From NCBI RefSeq assembly GCF_900142085.1, contig NZ_FQZQ01000002.1, forward strand, positions 186,001 to 250,000: 64,000 bases of DNA, given 5' to 3'. Positions 15,731 through 24,393 of this stretch are shown in pieces (position 1 is the stretch's first letter; every line of letters begins with the position of its first letter). Below the pieces are notes generated by a model, which saw nothing but the letters and a program-made list of their open reading frames with translations, did no database searches and was not told where the DNA came from. The stretch comes from Shimia gijangensis (GTDB taxonomy: Bacteria; Pseudomonadota; Alphaproteobacteria; Rhodobacterales; Rhodobacteraceae). The position numbers and the translations under genes are program-made.

Positions 15731-16540
15731 ATGATGAAACTAAAGTGGCGAGTGGGTGTGTGTTTGGCTGTGGCTCTGTTTGTACAGCCTATGATGGCCG
15801 AGTCTCCACCACCATTTGCAGACTTCAGCGCTAAACGCGTTAAAGCCCCGCCAAAAGGCGCGAAGCCCAAAATTGATGTTCAGATCACCATTCAGGATAC
15901 CGTTGTCACGGTTTCAAAGCCGCAATCATCCGAAGGTGCCTCGTCGACGCCGGGTCAGTACGGGTGGTTTTGGGACGAGATTTCGCCGGATATCGCTGAA
16001 TCCGGAGGGGGGCGACTTGAACCTGCGTTGATAAGGCTATCACGCCCTCCTGAAGGGCAGGGTGTCAAAGCACCGCGTTTGCAGTCACTGCTGGAAATTG
16101 CTCAGAAGCACGGCACCGACATTCTTATCGCGACTGTTGGTACCCAGGTTTCACCTGCACTGGTGTTGGCGATGATCGCGGTTGAGTCGAGCGGTGACAA
16201 AGATGCGCAAAGCGGGGCTGGGGCCCAAGGGTTGATGCAATTGATGCCAGTCACGTCCCAACGATTTGATGTCGAGGACCCATTTGATTCGGCACAGAAC
16301 ATCAAGGGTGGTGTCGCTTTCCTTGAGATATTAATGAGCAGCTTTGATCGAGATCCGATTCTGGTATTGGCCGGGTACAATGCCGGAGAGAATGCTGTCC
16401 GCAAGGCCAATGGAGTTCCGGAATATGCCGAAACACGTGATTATGTGCCAAAGGTGTTGGTCGCATACTCGGTGGCGCGGGGGCTGTGTCGTACGCCGCC
16501 CCAATTGATTACAGACGGCTGCGTGTTCGCGCTGAACTAG
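15731..16540 (+). CDS. Secreted lytic transglycosylase (SLT domain)
   Basis: A 269-residue exported enzyme that cleaves peptidoglycan with formation of 1,6-anhydromuramic acid. The signal peptide spans residues 1-23 (ends MMAE). A Pro/Lys-rich linker follows, then the SLT domain at about 125-250. Catalytic glutamate is in LAMIAVESSGDKDAQS, followed by GAQGLMQLMP and LAGYNAGENAV, all classic SLT motifs. An AUG pair at 15731/15734 leaves the start uncertain by one codon; AGAGG is just upstream. It is divergent from the pilin array and shares the region with the CtrA-like box. It may open the cell wall for the pilus machine, but this is inference. Confidence 0.88.
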   Translation: MMKLKWRVGVCLAVALFVQPMMAESPPPFADFSAKRVKAPPKGAKPKIDVQITIQDTVVTVSKPQSSEGASSTPGQYGWFWDEISPDIAESGGGRLEPALIRLSRPPEGQGVKAPRLQSLLEIAQKHGTDILIATVGTQVSPALVLAMIAVESSGDKDAQSGAGAQGLMQLMPVTSQRFDVEDPFDSAQNIKGGVAFLEILMSSFDRDPILVLAGYNAGENAVRKANGVPEYAETRDYVPKVLVAYSVARGLCRTPPQLITDGCVFALN

Positions 16541-16637
16541 TAGCCGGGAAAAAGGGCGCTGCCCGGTACATCTCATTTGCAGTGCATGGACAGCGTATGT
16601 TCCAGAGTAGTTATTAAAAAAATGAAGACGGGCTTGG

Positions 16638-18011
16638 TCAACAGTTGGGAATATTGACTGCGAGACCACCAAGTGACGTTTCTTTGTAGCGTTCATGCAT
16701 GTCATGCCCGGTTTGACGCATGGTTTCGATCACTGAATCTAGCGGGACAAAATGCTGCCCGTCGCCGCGCAAGGCCAGAGACGCGGCGCTGACTGCTTTA
16801 ATGGCACCAAGACCATTGCGCTCGATGCAGGGTACCTGAACCAGCCCTTTGACCGGGTCGCAAGTCATGCCAAGGTGATGTTCCAGTGCGATTTCGGCGG
16901 CATTCTCTACTTGCTCAGGCGTACCGCCCATCACGGCGCAAAGCCCGGCAGCGGCCATAGCTGCGGCACTGCCCACTTCGGCCTGACAACCCGCTTCTGC
17001 TCCGGAAATAGAGGCATTGAATTTGACCAGTCCTCCAATGGCGGCGGCGGTCAGCAAAAATTCGCTAATTCGTGAAGGGGTGGCGCCAGGCACGTGATCC
17101 AGCCAATACCGGATCACAGAGGGCATCACGCCCGCCGCCCCGTTGGTTGGGGCCGTCACAACCTGGCCTCCCGCGGCATTTTCTTCATTCACGGCCATCG
17201 CGTAGGCGCTCATCCAGTCGTTAATGGTATGGGGCGCATTCAGGTTCATTCCGCGTTCAGCCACCAAAGAGTCGTGGATAGATTTGGCGCGACGTTTCAC
17301 GCCCAGCCCTCCGGGCAGGATGCCGTCGGTGCTGAGGCCACGCTCGATGCAATCGTTCATGACTTCCCAGATCCGCGCAGTCCCCTTAGCAAAGCTTTCG
17401 GGACAACCCCGCGCAATCTCGTTAGCCTTTTTCATTTCGGCAATGGACTTGCCGGACGTGGTGGTCATCTCCAGCATCTCAGCGGCGGATTTGAACGGGT
17501 AGGGTACAGGGGGTCCTTCGTTGGTGTCGGCGCCTGCAGCCAGTTCGGCCTCGGTCATGACAAAGCCACCGCCAATAGAATAGTAGGTTTCCTGCAGAAT
17601 CACGTCGCCCTGCGCGTCTGTGGCCATCAGGATCATGCCATTGGAATGGCCAGGCAGGTTTGGTCCGAAGTCAAATTTCAGATCTTCGTGCGGATCAAAG
17701 TGTAGATCGCGGAGGCCTTCGGGGTGCACTATGCCGGTCGCGCGAATGGCGTCCAGTGCGGCCTCGGCTTTTTCTGCGTCGTAGGTGTCAGGCAAAAAAC
17801 CAGCCAACCCAAGGATTGTGGCGCGATCGGTGGCATGTCCAACCCCGGTAAAGGCCAGAGAACCATGCAATGAAGCGCGCAGGCCGTGAAACTCAAAAGG
17901 AGATGCGCGCATCAGATCAAGGAACCGGGCGGCAGCAACCATAGGGCCCATGGTGTGGGACGAAGACGGGCCAACGCCCACCTTGAACATATCAAAGACA
18001 GACAGGAACAT
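16638..18011 (-). CDS. sdaA: L-serine ammonia-lyase (iron-sulfur type)
   Basis: A 457-residue single-chain L-serine deaminase converting serine to pyruvate and ammonia with a 4Fe-4S cluster. The N-terminal beta domain has the motif [13 protein letters not shown] at residues about 11-23. The catalytic alpha domain has the cluster cysteines in [16 protein letters not shown] and VPCIERNG. The frame runs 53 codons further up, but ATG 18011 begins the family's usual N-terminus ([12 protein letters not shown]). That ATG lies two bases after the GST stop, so the two genes are coupled. Confidence 0.95.
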   Translation of the reverse strand: MFLSVFDMFKVGVGPSSSHTMGPMVAAARFLDLMRASPFEFHGLRASLHGSLAFTGVGHATDRATILGLAGFLPDTYDAEKAEAALDAIRATGIVHPEGLRDLHFDPHEDLKFDFGPNLPGHSNGMILMATDAQGDVILQETYYSIGGGFVMTEAELAAGADTNEGPPVPYPFKSAAEMLEMTTTSGKSIAEMKKANEIARGCPESFAKGTARIWEVMNDCIERGLSTDGILPGGLGVKRRAKSIHDSLVAERGMNLNAPHTINDWMSAYAMAVNEENAAGGQVVTAPTNGAAGVMPSVIRYWLDHVPGATPSRISEFLLTAAAIGGLVKFNASISGAEAGCQAEVGSAAAMAAAGLCAVMGGTPEQVENAAEIALEHHLGMTCDPVKGLVQVPCIERNGLGAIKAVSAASLALRGDGQHFVPLDSVIETMRQTGHDMHERYKETSLGGLAVNIPNC

Positions 18012-18013
18012 AG

Positions 18014-18718
18014 CTACAGTGCCACTCCTTCGGGGGGATTGGGATAGTTTGGTGTGCTGAAGGGATTTAAGTCCATCCCTTCGGATTTGATGAGCGAAGC
18101 GACGCTTGGGCGGATGTCTATGCGGCGGGTCAGAGCGGCAAGTGAAGGCCATCGTGACAGCGCAAACCAATCGGTATCGCCGGCAGGGTACAGGGCTGAC
18201 CAGCGCAACATGGCCACGACATAGAGATCGACAACGGATACATCAGCTCCGCAAAACCATTCGTGATCGTCTTGCGACAGAGCTTCTAACAGATCAAAAC
18301 TACGGCAAAGGGTCGCGCGGGCGTGAGCGCGCAAAGTGGCCTGAGTTTCCTCATCGTCTCCGACATATTTCTCAGGATAAAAATTCAGACGCAAATTCGC
18401 GTGGGTCGTGTTGGACAGATAGAATAGCCATTTCAAGAAGCTTGCGCGCTCATCGCTACCGGGATGTGGGGCCATCGCACCATGAGCTTCCGTCAGCCAA
18501 AGCAAAATAGCGGCGGTTTCGAAAACCGGCCCTTGCGAGGTTTCCAAAACCGGGATCAGGCCCGCAGGGTTGATTGCCCGGTATTCCGGGCTGTTCTGGG
18601 CGTCAATTGAGCGATCCACCAGAATGGTTTCATAAGGGGCCCCCAATTCTTCAAGCGCCAGTCGCACAATGAGCGAGGCGTTATCGGGAGCATAGTGAAG
18701 GCGCAGAGGTTGATCCAT
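18014..18718 (-). CDS. Glutathione S-transferase family protein
   Basis: A 234-residue cytosolic GST. The N-terminal thioredoxin-fold domain covers about residues 1-80, with RLHYAPDNASLIVRLALEELG in the position of the first helix and the ETAAILLWL helix that follows the conserved SNAIL-type contact. The all-helical C-terminal domain completes the fold. A serine or asparagine in PDNAS may act in place of the catalytic Ser/Tyr. ATG 18718 is preferred over an in-frame TTG 42 bases upstream. It is cotranscribed with sdaA. The substrate is not predictable. Confidence 0.85.
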   Translation of the reverse strand: MDQPLRLHYAPDNASLIVRLALEELGAPYETILVDRSIDAQNSPEYRAINPAGLIPVLETSQGPVFETAAILLWLTEAHGAMAPHPGSDERASFLKWLFYLSNTTHANLRLNFYPEKYVGDDEETQATLRAHARATLCRSFDLLEALSQDDHEWFCGADVSVVDLYVVAMLRWSALYPAGDTDWFALSRWPSLAALTRRIDIRPSVASLIKSEGMDLNPFSTPNYPNPPEGVAL

Positions 18719-18792
18719 CAGATGAAGATAATGAGGCTCTGCGCCCAAAGGCAGTCTCAAAGCGACGTTTCCTATCGGAAACGCGCAGCCTA

Positions 18793-19236
18793 TCAGCCGC
18801 GTTTCCGGCGACGGGCTCGAAAAGCGATACCATCTTTCATGTTAAGGCTAAGGAGGGTGATGTTGGTGGCCCCAGCGATCAACTCCAGTCCTTGCAGGCT
18901 ATAGAAGATCACATCGAAGTGTCCGGCCTGAGCGCGTAGGGCGAGAAAAATCGCGCTGGGCAGGAGGATCAGAATACCGTTAGCGGCGATGATCTTCATG
19001 CGCTTGGTTTTGCGGGCCACTTCAGGTAGGCGCCAGCCTTTGCCCAGGGTGTTACCTGTTGCCCCAGCGGTTGCCATAGCGGGGATTAGTATCAGCATTC
19101 CCCAAAGAACTGCGGTTTTGACGGCGGCAATGGTCTCATGTGTCCCAAAGATTTCGGACAGAATGGTTGACGTCCAAAAGGATGAAATGGTCAGGAGTGC
19201 GATGGTTCCGGCGGCGGCGTGGATGATAAGTTTCAT
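18793..19236 (-). CDS. Conserved membrane protein of unknown function, divergent from marR
   Basis: A 147-residue protein with four hydrophobic segments: residues about 3-22, 40-62, 83-104 and 112-130. It ends in an arginine/lysine-rich tail (FRARRRKRG). AAAGGAAA precedes ATG 19236 by seven bases, so the longer reading frame from 19353 is rejected. The gene starts just beyond a perfect inverted repeat shared with the divergent marR gene. It is probably a MarR-controlled target such as a small stress or efflux-related membrane protein. I do not recognise a named family. Confidence 0.75.
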   Translation of the reverse strand: MKLIIHAAAGTIALLTISSFWTSTILSEIFGTHETIAAVKTAVLWGMLILIPAMATAGATGNTLGKGWRLPEVARKTKRMKIIAANGILILLPSAIFLALRAQAGHFDVIFYSLQGLELIAGATNITLLSLNMKDGIAFRARRRKRG

Positions 19237-19249
19237 GGGCAATTTCCTT

Positions 19250-19296
19250 TTGCATAGCGTGCTATATAAATAGATGTTGAATAGCACGCTATGCAA
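19250..19296. promoter_or_regulatory. Paired palindromic operator for the adjacent MarR regulator
   Basis: TTGCATAGCGTGCTAT (19250-19265) and its exact reverse complement (19281-19296) are separated by 15 bases. Each arm contains a smaller palindrome, ATAGC-NN-GCTAT (19254-19265 and 19281-19292), of the size bound by a MarR dimer. The centres are 27 bases apart. It covers the divergent promoter region. Confidence 0.75.
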
Positions 19297-19312
19297 TTGC
19301 ATATTTGCGCAC

Positions 19313-19744
19313 ATGAGTTTTTCAAAAATGCACTCGGCTGGATTTCTGGCCAATCTGATGGCGCGTAAGTTTGCTGCGAGGCTTCAGCATGAAGTGCGCG
19401 ATCTGGGGCTTGCACCTGCGCAATTCATGGTTTTGGCAGAGATGGCAGAACGGGATGGACTGACCCAACGCCAACTTGTCGAACGGCTGGAGGTTGAACA
19501 GGCAACCATGGCGAATACTCTGGCCAGAATGGAAAGAGATGGCCTGATTCGTCGCGCGATCAGTGATGCGGATCGGCGCGCCAAATGCATTTTCGTCACG
19601 GACAAGGGGCGCAGCCGGCTCGAAATCGCCTTTCAGCGCGCGCAAAAAGTGAACGCCATCGCCACGTCAGACCTGACATCGCAAGAGACCGAGATGTTCG
19701 TGAATTTGATGAATAAAGTGATTGAGACCCTAAAGCGGCATTAG
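19313..19744 (+). CDS. MarR-family transcriptional regulator
   Basis: A winged-helix regulator of about 143 residues. The helix-turn-helix is LTQRQLVERLEVEQATMANTL and the wing is DADRRAKCIFVTDKG, the DxRxxx signature of MarR proteins. The open frame starts at 19274, but that ATG lies inside the operator; ATG 19313 (MSFSKMHS) is more likely. A later ATG at 19328 is possible, and none has a strong Shine-Dalgarno, so a leaderless or weakly translated message is plausible. It should repress itself and the divergent membrane protein, with release by a small ligand. Confidence 0.88.
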   Translation: MSFSKMHSAGFLANLMARKFAARLQHEVRDLGLAPAQFMVLAEMAERDGLTQRQLVERLEVEQATMANTLARMERDGLIRRAISDADRRAKCIFVTDKGRSRLEIAFQRAQKVNAIATSDLTSQETEMFVNLMNKVIETLKRH

Positions 19745-19827
19745 AAGCGACCACAGGCGATGATTTCCCGTGGCCCTAGGCGCACAACTTTCCTATAACC
19801 TTTCTAACAGAATGAGGGAGTCGCAGC

Positions 19828-20616
19828 ATGACCGGAGAGTTGTCACCGATCGACAAGGCAAAATTTGTTGCTGCCAAGAAGGCTGCAGAATACGTCGAAG
19901 ACGGGATGCGTGTTGGTTTGGGGACCGGTTCAACCGCGGCCTGGCTGGTGCGTTGCCTGGGCGAAATGGTGCGCGATGAAGGTCTACGCATTCAGGGCGT
20001 GCCAACATCGACACGCACTGCGCAACTTGCTCAGGAGGTTGGCATCAAAGTTGTCAGCCTCGATGAAGCACGCTGGTTAGATGTCACTATTGATGGTGCT
20101 GATGAGTTCGATCGCGATCTGAACCTTATCAAAGGCGGTGGCGGTGCGTTGCTGCAGGAAAAGATTGTTGCAACAGCCTCAGACCAAATGGTTGTGATTG
20201 CGGATGTCGGTAAAGAGGTCGAAACTCTTGGAGCATTCCCGCTTCCGGTGGAAGTTATTCCGTTCGGCTGGCAGACAACGCAAGCTCTGATCGAAGAGAC
20301 CCTGGTCAGCCTAGATGTGCTGGGGCGGAAATCGACGCTGCGCATGAACAACGACAGTCCCTTTGTTACGGACGAAGGCAATCACATTCTGGATTTGCAT
20401 CTCAATCGTATTGGTGATGCGCGCCAGATGGCTTTGGTGCTCAATCAAATGCCTGGGGTGGTTGAAAACGGCTTGTTCATCGATATCTGTGATGCAGTTG
20501 TTGTCGGTTTTGGGGATGGACGCGTAGAAGTGCGTGACATCAACGCCGGGACAATTGAAGAGAGTATGCTGGATTTTGCAGAATCCGACAATCTCTTTGC
20601 TGATCTGGTAGATTAA
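19828..20616 (+). CDS. rpiA: Ribose-5-phosphate isomerase A
   Basis: A 262-residue enzyme of the pentose phosphate pathway interconverting ribose 5-phosphate and ribulose 5-phosphate. Family motifs are intact: MRVGLGTGSTAAW near residue 28, IDGADEFDRDLNLIKGGGGAL near 88 and KIVATAS. Start ATG 19828 has GAGGGAG upstream. It is followed nine bases later by gor, so the two form an operon that links pentose phosphate flux and NADPH-dependent glutathione reduction. Confidence 0.96.
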   Translation: MTGELSPIDKAKFVAAKKAAEYVEDGMRVGLGTGSTAAWLVRCLGEMVRDEGLRIQGVPTSTRTAQLAQEVGIKVVSLDEARWLDVTIDGADEFDRDLNLIKGGGGALLQEKIVATASDQMVVIADVGKEVETLGAFPLPVEVIPFGWQTTQALIEETLVSLDVLGRKSTLRMNNDSPFVTDEGNHILDLHLNRIGDARQMALVLNQMPGVVENGLFIDICDAVVVGFGDGRVEVRDINAGTIEESMLDFAESDNLFADLVD

Positions 20617-20625
20617 GGGCGTAAG

Positions 20626-21981
20626 ATGAATTTCGACTATGATTTATTTGTCATCGGCGGTGGCTCCGGTGGGGTTCGGGCTGCGCGTGTTGCGGCACAA
20701 GAAGGTGCGCGTGTCGCATTAGCAGAAGAAGACCGCTATGGCGGAACCTGCGTGATCCGGGGCTGTGTGCCCAAAAAGCTCATGGTGTTTGCCAGTGAAT
20801 ATGCAGACATCGTTGAAGATGCACAGGCATATGGCTGGGATATCAAGCCCGGTGCTTTTGACTGGGATGCGTTTCGCACAAAGCTTTACGCAGAGCTGGA
20901 CCGTCTGGAGAATGTCTATCGTGGCATTCTGAAGAACAACGGTGTCGAAACTTTTGACCAGCGTGCCAAGATGGCGGACGCGCACACGGTCGAGCTGGCC
21001 GATGGTACACGTAAAACCGCCAAACACATCCTGTTGGCAATGGGTGGTCGTCCGGTCCTGCCGGGTATTCCCGGCGACGAGATTGGCATCACGTCCAACG
21101 ATATCTTCCATATGGAAAAGATGCCCGAATCGATTCTGATTGTGGGTGGTGGATATATTGCGTCTGAGTTTGCCGGTATTCTGAACGGCCTTGGTGTGAA
21201 AGTGACGCAATACTATCGCGGTGCTCAGATTTTGCGGGGCTTTGACGACGAAGCACGTGGCCTGGTGAGCGAAGAGATGTGCCAGAAGGGTATCGATCTG
21301 CATTTGGGAACCAATGTGCTTGAGATGCGCAAAGAGGGTGACAAAGTCTGGGTCAAGGCAACCAACGGCGATGAACGCCTGTTTGATCACGTGATGTTCG
21401 CTACTGGCCGTTCGCCCAACACTGAAGGTATGGGGCTGGAAGAGATTGGCGTTGAAATAGGTCGCAAAGGTGAGGTTATCGTGGATGACTACAGTCAGAC
21501 CGCCGTGCCGTCTGTTTACGCAGTGGGCGATGTGACAGACCGTGTGAACCTCACACCGGTGGCAATCCGCGAAGGCATGGCTTTTGTGGAAACCGTGTTC
21601 AAAGGCACCCCGACCAAGCCCGATCATGAATTGATCCCGACAGCGATTTTCACGCAGCCTGAAATCGGCACCGTCGGACTGTCCGAGGAAGATGCCCGTG
21701 AGCAAGAGCCAATTGAGGTTTACGCAACCAGCTTTAAACCCATGCAGCAGTCTTTTGCCGGACGCAGTGAACGGGTCTTGATGAAACTAGTGGTTAGCCA
21801 GAAAACCCGCAAGGTTCTGGGCTGTCACATTGTGGCACCGGGCGCAGGCGAAATGATCCAGTTGGCGGGTATCGCCGTGAAAATGGGTGCCACCAAAGAA
21901 GACTTTGATCGCACCGTGGCGGTGCACCCGACAATGTCGGAAGAGATAGTGACAATGAAAACTCCAACCCGTACGGGTTGA
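20626..21981 (+). CDS. gor: Glutathione-disulfide reductase
   Basis: A 451-residue flavoprotein that reduces GSSG with NADPH. The FAD-binding Rossmann motif VIGGGSGGVRAARVAA is at residue 9. The redox-active disulfide is in GGTCVIRGCVPKK (about 40-52). A second dinucleotide fold VGGGYIASEFAG follows. The dimer-interface His-Glu pair is in VHPTMSEE near the C-terminus. This is the class I pyridine nucleotide-disulfide oxidoreductase layout at normal length. Confidence 0.95.
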   Translation: MNFDYDLFVIGGGSGGVRAARVAAQEGARVALAEEDRYGGTCVIRGCVPKKLMVFASEYADIVEDAQAYGWDIKPGAFDWDAFRTKLYAELDRLENVYRGILKNNGVETFDQRAKMADAHTVELADGTRKTAKHILLAMGGRPVLPGIPGDEIGITSNDIFHMEKMPESILIVGGGYIASEFAGILNGLGVKVTQYYRGAQILRGFDDEARGLVSEEMCQKGIDLHLGTNVLEMRKEGDKVWVKATNGDERLFDHVMFATGRSPNTEGMGLEEIGVEIGRKGEVIVDDYSQTAVPSVYAVGDVTDRVNLTPVAIREGMAFVETVFKGTPTKPDHELIPTAIFTQPEIGTVGLSEEDAREQEPIEVYATSFKPMQQSFAGRSERVLMKLVVSQKTRKVLGCHIVAPGAGEMIQLAGIAVKMGATKEDFDRTVAVHPTMSEEIVTMKTPTRTG

Positions 21982-21987
21982 TTTTCT
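21965..21987 (+). terminator. Hairpin overlapping the gor stop codon
   Basis: CAACCC (21965-21970) and GGGTTG (21975-21980) flank GTAC, and the T-rich ATTTTCTTC follows. The stop codon TGA (21979-21981) lies in the stem's 3' arm. It probably ends the rpiA-gor transcript. Confidence 0.5.
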
Positions 21988-22047
21988 TCAGGGTCTGCAC
22001 AGTTTATGGTGCAGGCCAAGGCGTGATGATGAAAGGGATGAACCTTT

Positions 22048-23193
22048 ATGGCAGGTAACAGTGGCGGCCCCTGGGGCGGCGGCGGAAATCAAGGCGGCGG
22101 TGGAAACCGCGGCAATAACGGCGGCGGCAATAATGGCGGTGGTGGAGGCCGTGGGCCCGGAGATGACGGGCCGCAAATCCCTGACATTGATGAGCTTATG
22201 AAAAAAGGCCAGGACCAACTGCGCGTTCTTATGGGCGGTCGCGGTGGTGGCAATGGTGGCCAGAAAGGTGGGCAACGCCCATCGGGTGGCGGCATTGGCA
22301 AGGGCACTTTTGCAATTGGTGCTCTGGTCGCGATTATCGGATGGGGTGCGGCGAGCTTTTATTCGGTTAAACCTGAAGAGCTTTCGGTCGAGCTGTTTCT
22401 TGGCAAATACTCTCAAACCGGTAGTCCAGGCCTGAACTTTGCGCCTTGGCCGCTGGTCACAGCCGAGGTCATTCCAGTGACTCGCGAACAAACTGAGGAT
22501 ATCCCGGCAAGTGGACGTTCCGGAGACGGGCTGATGCTGACAGGTGATGAAAACATCGTCGACATTGATTTTCAGGTGGTGTGGAACATCAACGATCCGT
22601 CACAGTATCTGTTCAACCTGCGTGATCCCAAAGAAACGATCCGGGCTGTTTCAGAATCAGCGATGCGAGAAATTATCGCGCAATCCGAATTGGCACCAAT
22701 TCTGAACAGAGATCGTGGTGTGATTGCGGATCGTCTGCAAGAGCTGATCCAGATGACACTTGATAGCTATAACTCGGGTGTGACTATCGTCCGGGTCAAC
22801 TTTGATGGTGCTGATCCTCCCGAACCGGTAAAAGATAGTTTCCGCGAAGTGCAATCTGCGTCGCAAGAACGCGATCGCCTGCAGAAACAAGCAGACGCGT
22901 ATGCCAACCGCAAACTCGCGGGCGCGCGCGGTGAAGCCGCACAGATTTTGGAAGAAGCCGAAGGGTATCGCGCCAAAGTCGTGAACGAAGCCGAAGGTGA
23001 AGCCAGCCGTTTTTCGGCGGTTTTGACCGAATACCAGAAAGCTCCGGAAGTGACCCGTAAGCGTTTGTATCTTGAAACCATGGAAGAAGTCTTGAGTCGT
23101 GTGGACAAGGTGATCCTTGATGAAAGCGGTAGTGGGCAGGGCGTTGTACCCTATCTGCCGCTAAACGAACTGAATAAGGGGGCGAAGCAATGA
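22048..23193 (+). CDS. hflK: Membrane protease modulator HflK
   Basis: A 381-residue band-7/SPFH protein. It starts with a glycine/asparagine-rich tail (residues about 1-45). A single membrane anchor lies near 86-104 (GTFAIGALVAIIGWGAAS). The SPFH domain (EELSVELFLGKY to about 280) and a coiled-coil region rich in Ala/Glu follow. With HflC it forms a large cage around the FtsH protease and limits its activity on membrane proteins. GGGATG and AACC precede the ATG. It overlaps hflC by four bases (ATGA). Confidence 0.95.
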   Translation: MAGNSGGPWGGGGNQGGGGNRGNNGGGNNGGGGGRGPGDDGPQIPDIDELMKKGQDQLRVLMGGRGGGNGGQKGGQRPSGGGIGKGTFAIGALVAIIGWGAASFYSVKPEELSVELFLGKYSQTGSPGLNFAPWPLVTAEVIPVTREQTEDIPASGRSGDGLMLTGDENIVDIDFQVVWNINDPSQYLFNLRDPKETIRAVSESAMREIIAQSELAPILNRDRGVIADRLQELIQMTLDSYNSGVTIVRVNFDGADPPEPVKDSFREVQSASQERDRLQKQADAYANRKLAGARGEAAQILEEAEGYRAKVVNEAEGEASRFSAVLTEYQKAPEVTRKRLYLETMEEVLSRVDKVILDESGSGQGVVPYLPLNELNKGAKQ

Positions 23194-24062
23194 GAAAGGC
23201 AACTTACATTCTGCCCGTCCTCGTATTGGTCGTAATTGCAGCATTGTCGTCGTTGTTTATCGTGGATGAACGCGAAAAGGCTTTAGTCTTGCAGTTTGGT
23301 CGGGTTGTGTCCGTTAAGGAAGCCCCTGGCTTGGCGTTTAAAATACCGCTGATCCAAGAAGTTGTTACTTATGACGACCGTATTCTCAGCCGTGAAGTTG
23401 GCCCGCTCGAGATTACACCGTCGGATGACCGGCGTTTGATCGTTGACGCCTTTGCGCGTTACCGGATTGTTGACGTGGTCCAGTTCCGTCAGGCTGTTGG
23501 TACCGGTGGTGTGCAACAGGCGGAGCAACGTCTGGACAACATCCTGAGATCTCAGACTCGTGAAGTTCTGGGTCAGGTGACATCCAATGATATCTTGTCT
23601 ACGGATCGTGCCGCTTTGATGCTCCGCATTCGCAATGCGGCGATCACTGAGGCAAACGCGCTGGGTCTTGAGGTGATTGACGTGCGTCTGAAACGTACTG
23701 ACTTGCCGCAAGCCAACTTGGAAGCCACTTTCTCGCGGATGCGGGCAGAACGTGAACGCGAGGCCGCAGACGAGATCGCACGTGGTGAAGAAGCCGCCCA
23801 ACGTTTGCGCGCGCTGGCCGACCGGACTGTGGTTGAACTTGAATCAGATGCGAACCGTCAATCCGAGATCATTCGCGGTGAAGCTGACGCAAAACGCAAC
23901 GCGATCTTTGCAGATGCCTTTGGTGCTGATCCTGAGTTCTTTGAATTCTACCGGTCACTGGCGGCCTACCGTGGTGCGCTGCTCGAAGGCAATTCCACCA
24001 TGGTTCTGTCGCCGGACAGCGACTTCTTTAACTACCTGAAATCAAGCACTCCCGATCGATGA
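23190..24062 (+). CDS. hflC: Membrane protease modulator HflC
   Basis: A 290-residue SPFH-family partner of HflK. It has one N-terminal membrane helix (residues 4-24), then the SPFH domain beginning VDEREKALVLQFGRV. A helical coiled-coil segment (RMRAEREREAADEIARGEEA) follows, then a C-terminal FFEFYRSLAAYR helix that is conserved in HflC. Length is normal. Start and stop overlap hflK and the DUF2065 gene by four bases each, so stoichiometric translation is likely. Confidence 0.95.
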   Translation: MRKATYILPVLVLVVIAALSSLFIVDEREKALVLQFGRVVSVKEAPGLAFKIPLIQEVVTYDDRILSREVGPLEITPSDDRRLIVDAFARYRIVDVVQFRQAVGTGGVQQAEQRLDNILRSQTREVLGQVTSNDILSTDRAALMLRIRNAAITEANALGLEVIDVRLKRTDLPQANLEATFSRMRAEREREAADEIARGEEAAQRLRALADRTVVELESDANRQSEIIRGEADAKRNAIFADAFGADPEFFEFYRSLAAYRGALLEGNSTMVLSPDSDFFNYLKSSTPDR

Positions 24063-24256
24063 TCGGGGTTGCGTTATTGTCCATCGGCCTTGTGCTGGTG
24101 ATTGAGGGGCTGGTGTATGCACTGGCCCCTTCGCTTGTGGAGCAGATGCTTCAGGCCTTGCGCGCGATTCCAGAAAGCCAGCGTCGGACATTGGGTTTGG
24201 CTGCAATGGCCTTAGGGTTGGCGCTTGTCTGGCTCGCCAAGCAGCTTGGTGCGTAA
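24059..24256 (+). CDS. DUF2065 small membrane protein
   Basis: A 65-residue protein with two membrane helices (residues about 3-21 and 43-60). The segment between them is IPESQRRTLGLAA. The family is found after hflC in many proteobacteria. It overlaps hflC by four bases, so it is part of the same translational unit. It is likely an accessory of the HflKC-FtsH complex, but its role is unproven. Confidence 0.85.
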   Translation: MIGVALLSIGLVLVIEGLVYALAPSLVEQMLQALRAIPESQRRTLGLAAMALGLALVWLAKQLGA

Positions 24257-24393
24257 CAATTCTCACATTCTCATCACGTCCGGTTGATGCCGTGCGATAG
24301 ACGTTGAGTTGCACAAGATGCTTCCTACATGCATTGTCATGCAAGGCTGGCCAGATGTGTGAGTATCGGCCGGTTCAAAAAATACAGGAGATT

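Noticed and set aside
16543-16565. CCGGG/CCCGG hairpin after the lytic transglycosylase
   Set aside because: Only five pairs, a long loop and no T run; too weak to call a terminator.
19274-19312. ATG at 19274 as the marR start
   Set aside because: It lies within the operator spacer and its first codons are the inverted repeat arm. The codons before 19313 do not resemble the MarR N-terminus.
22089-22491. Minus-strand frames inside hflK's glycine-rich start
   Set aside because: They arise from the Gly-rich repeats, giving Pro-rich antisense peptides with no family signal.
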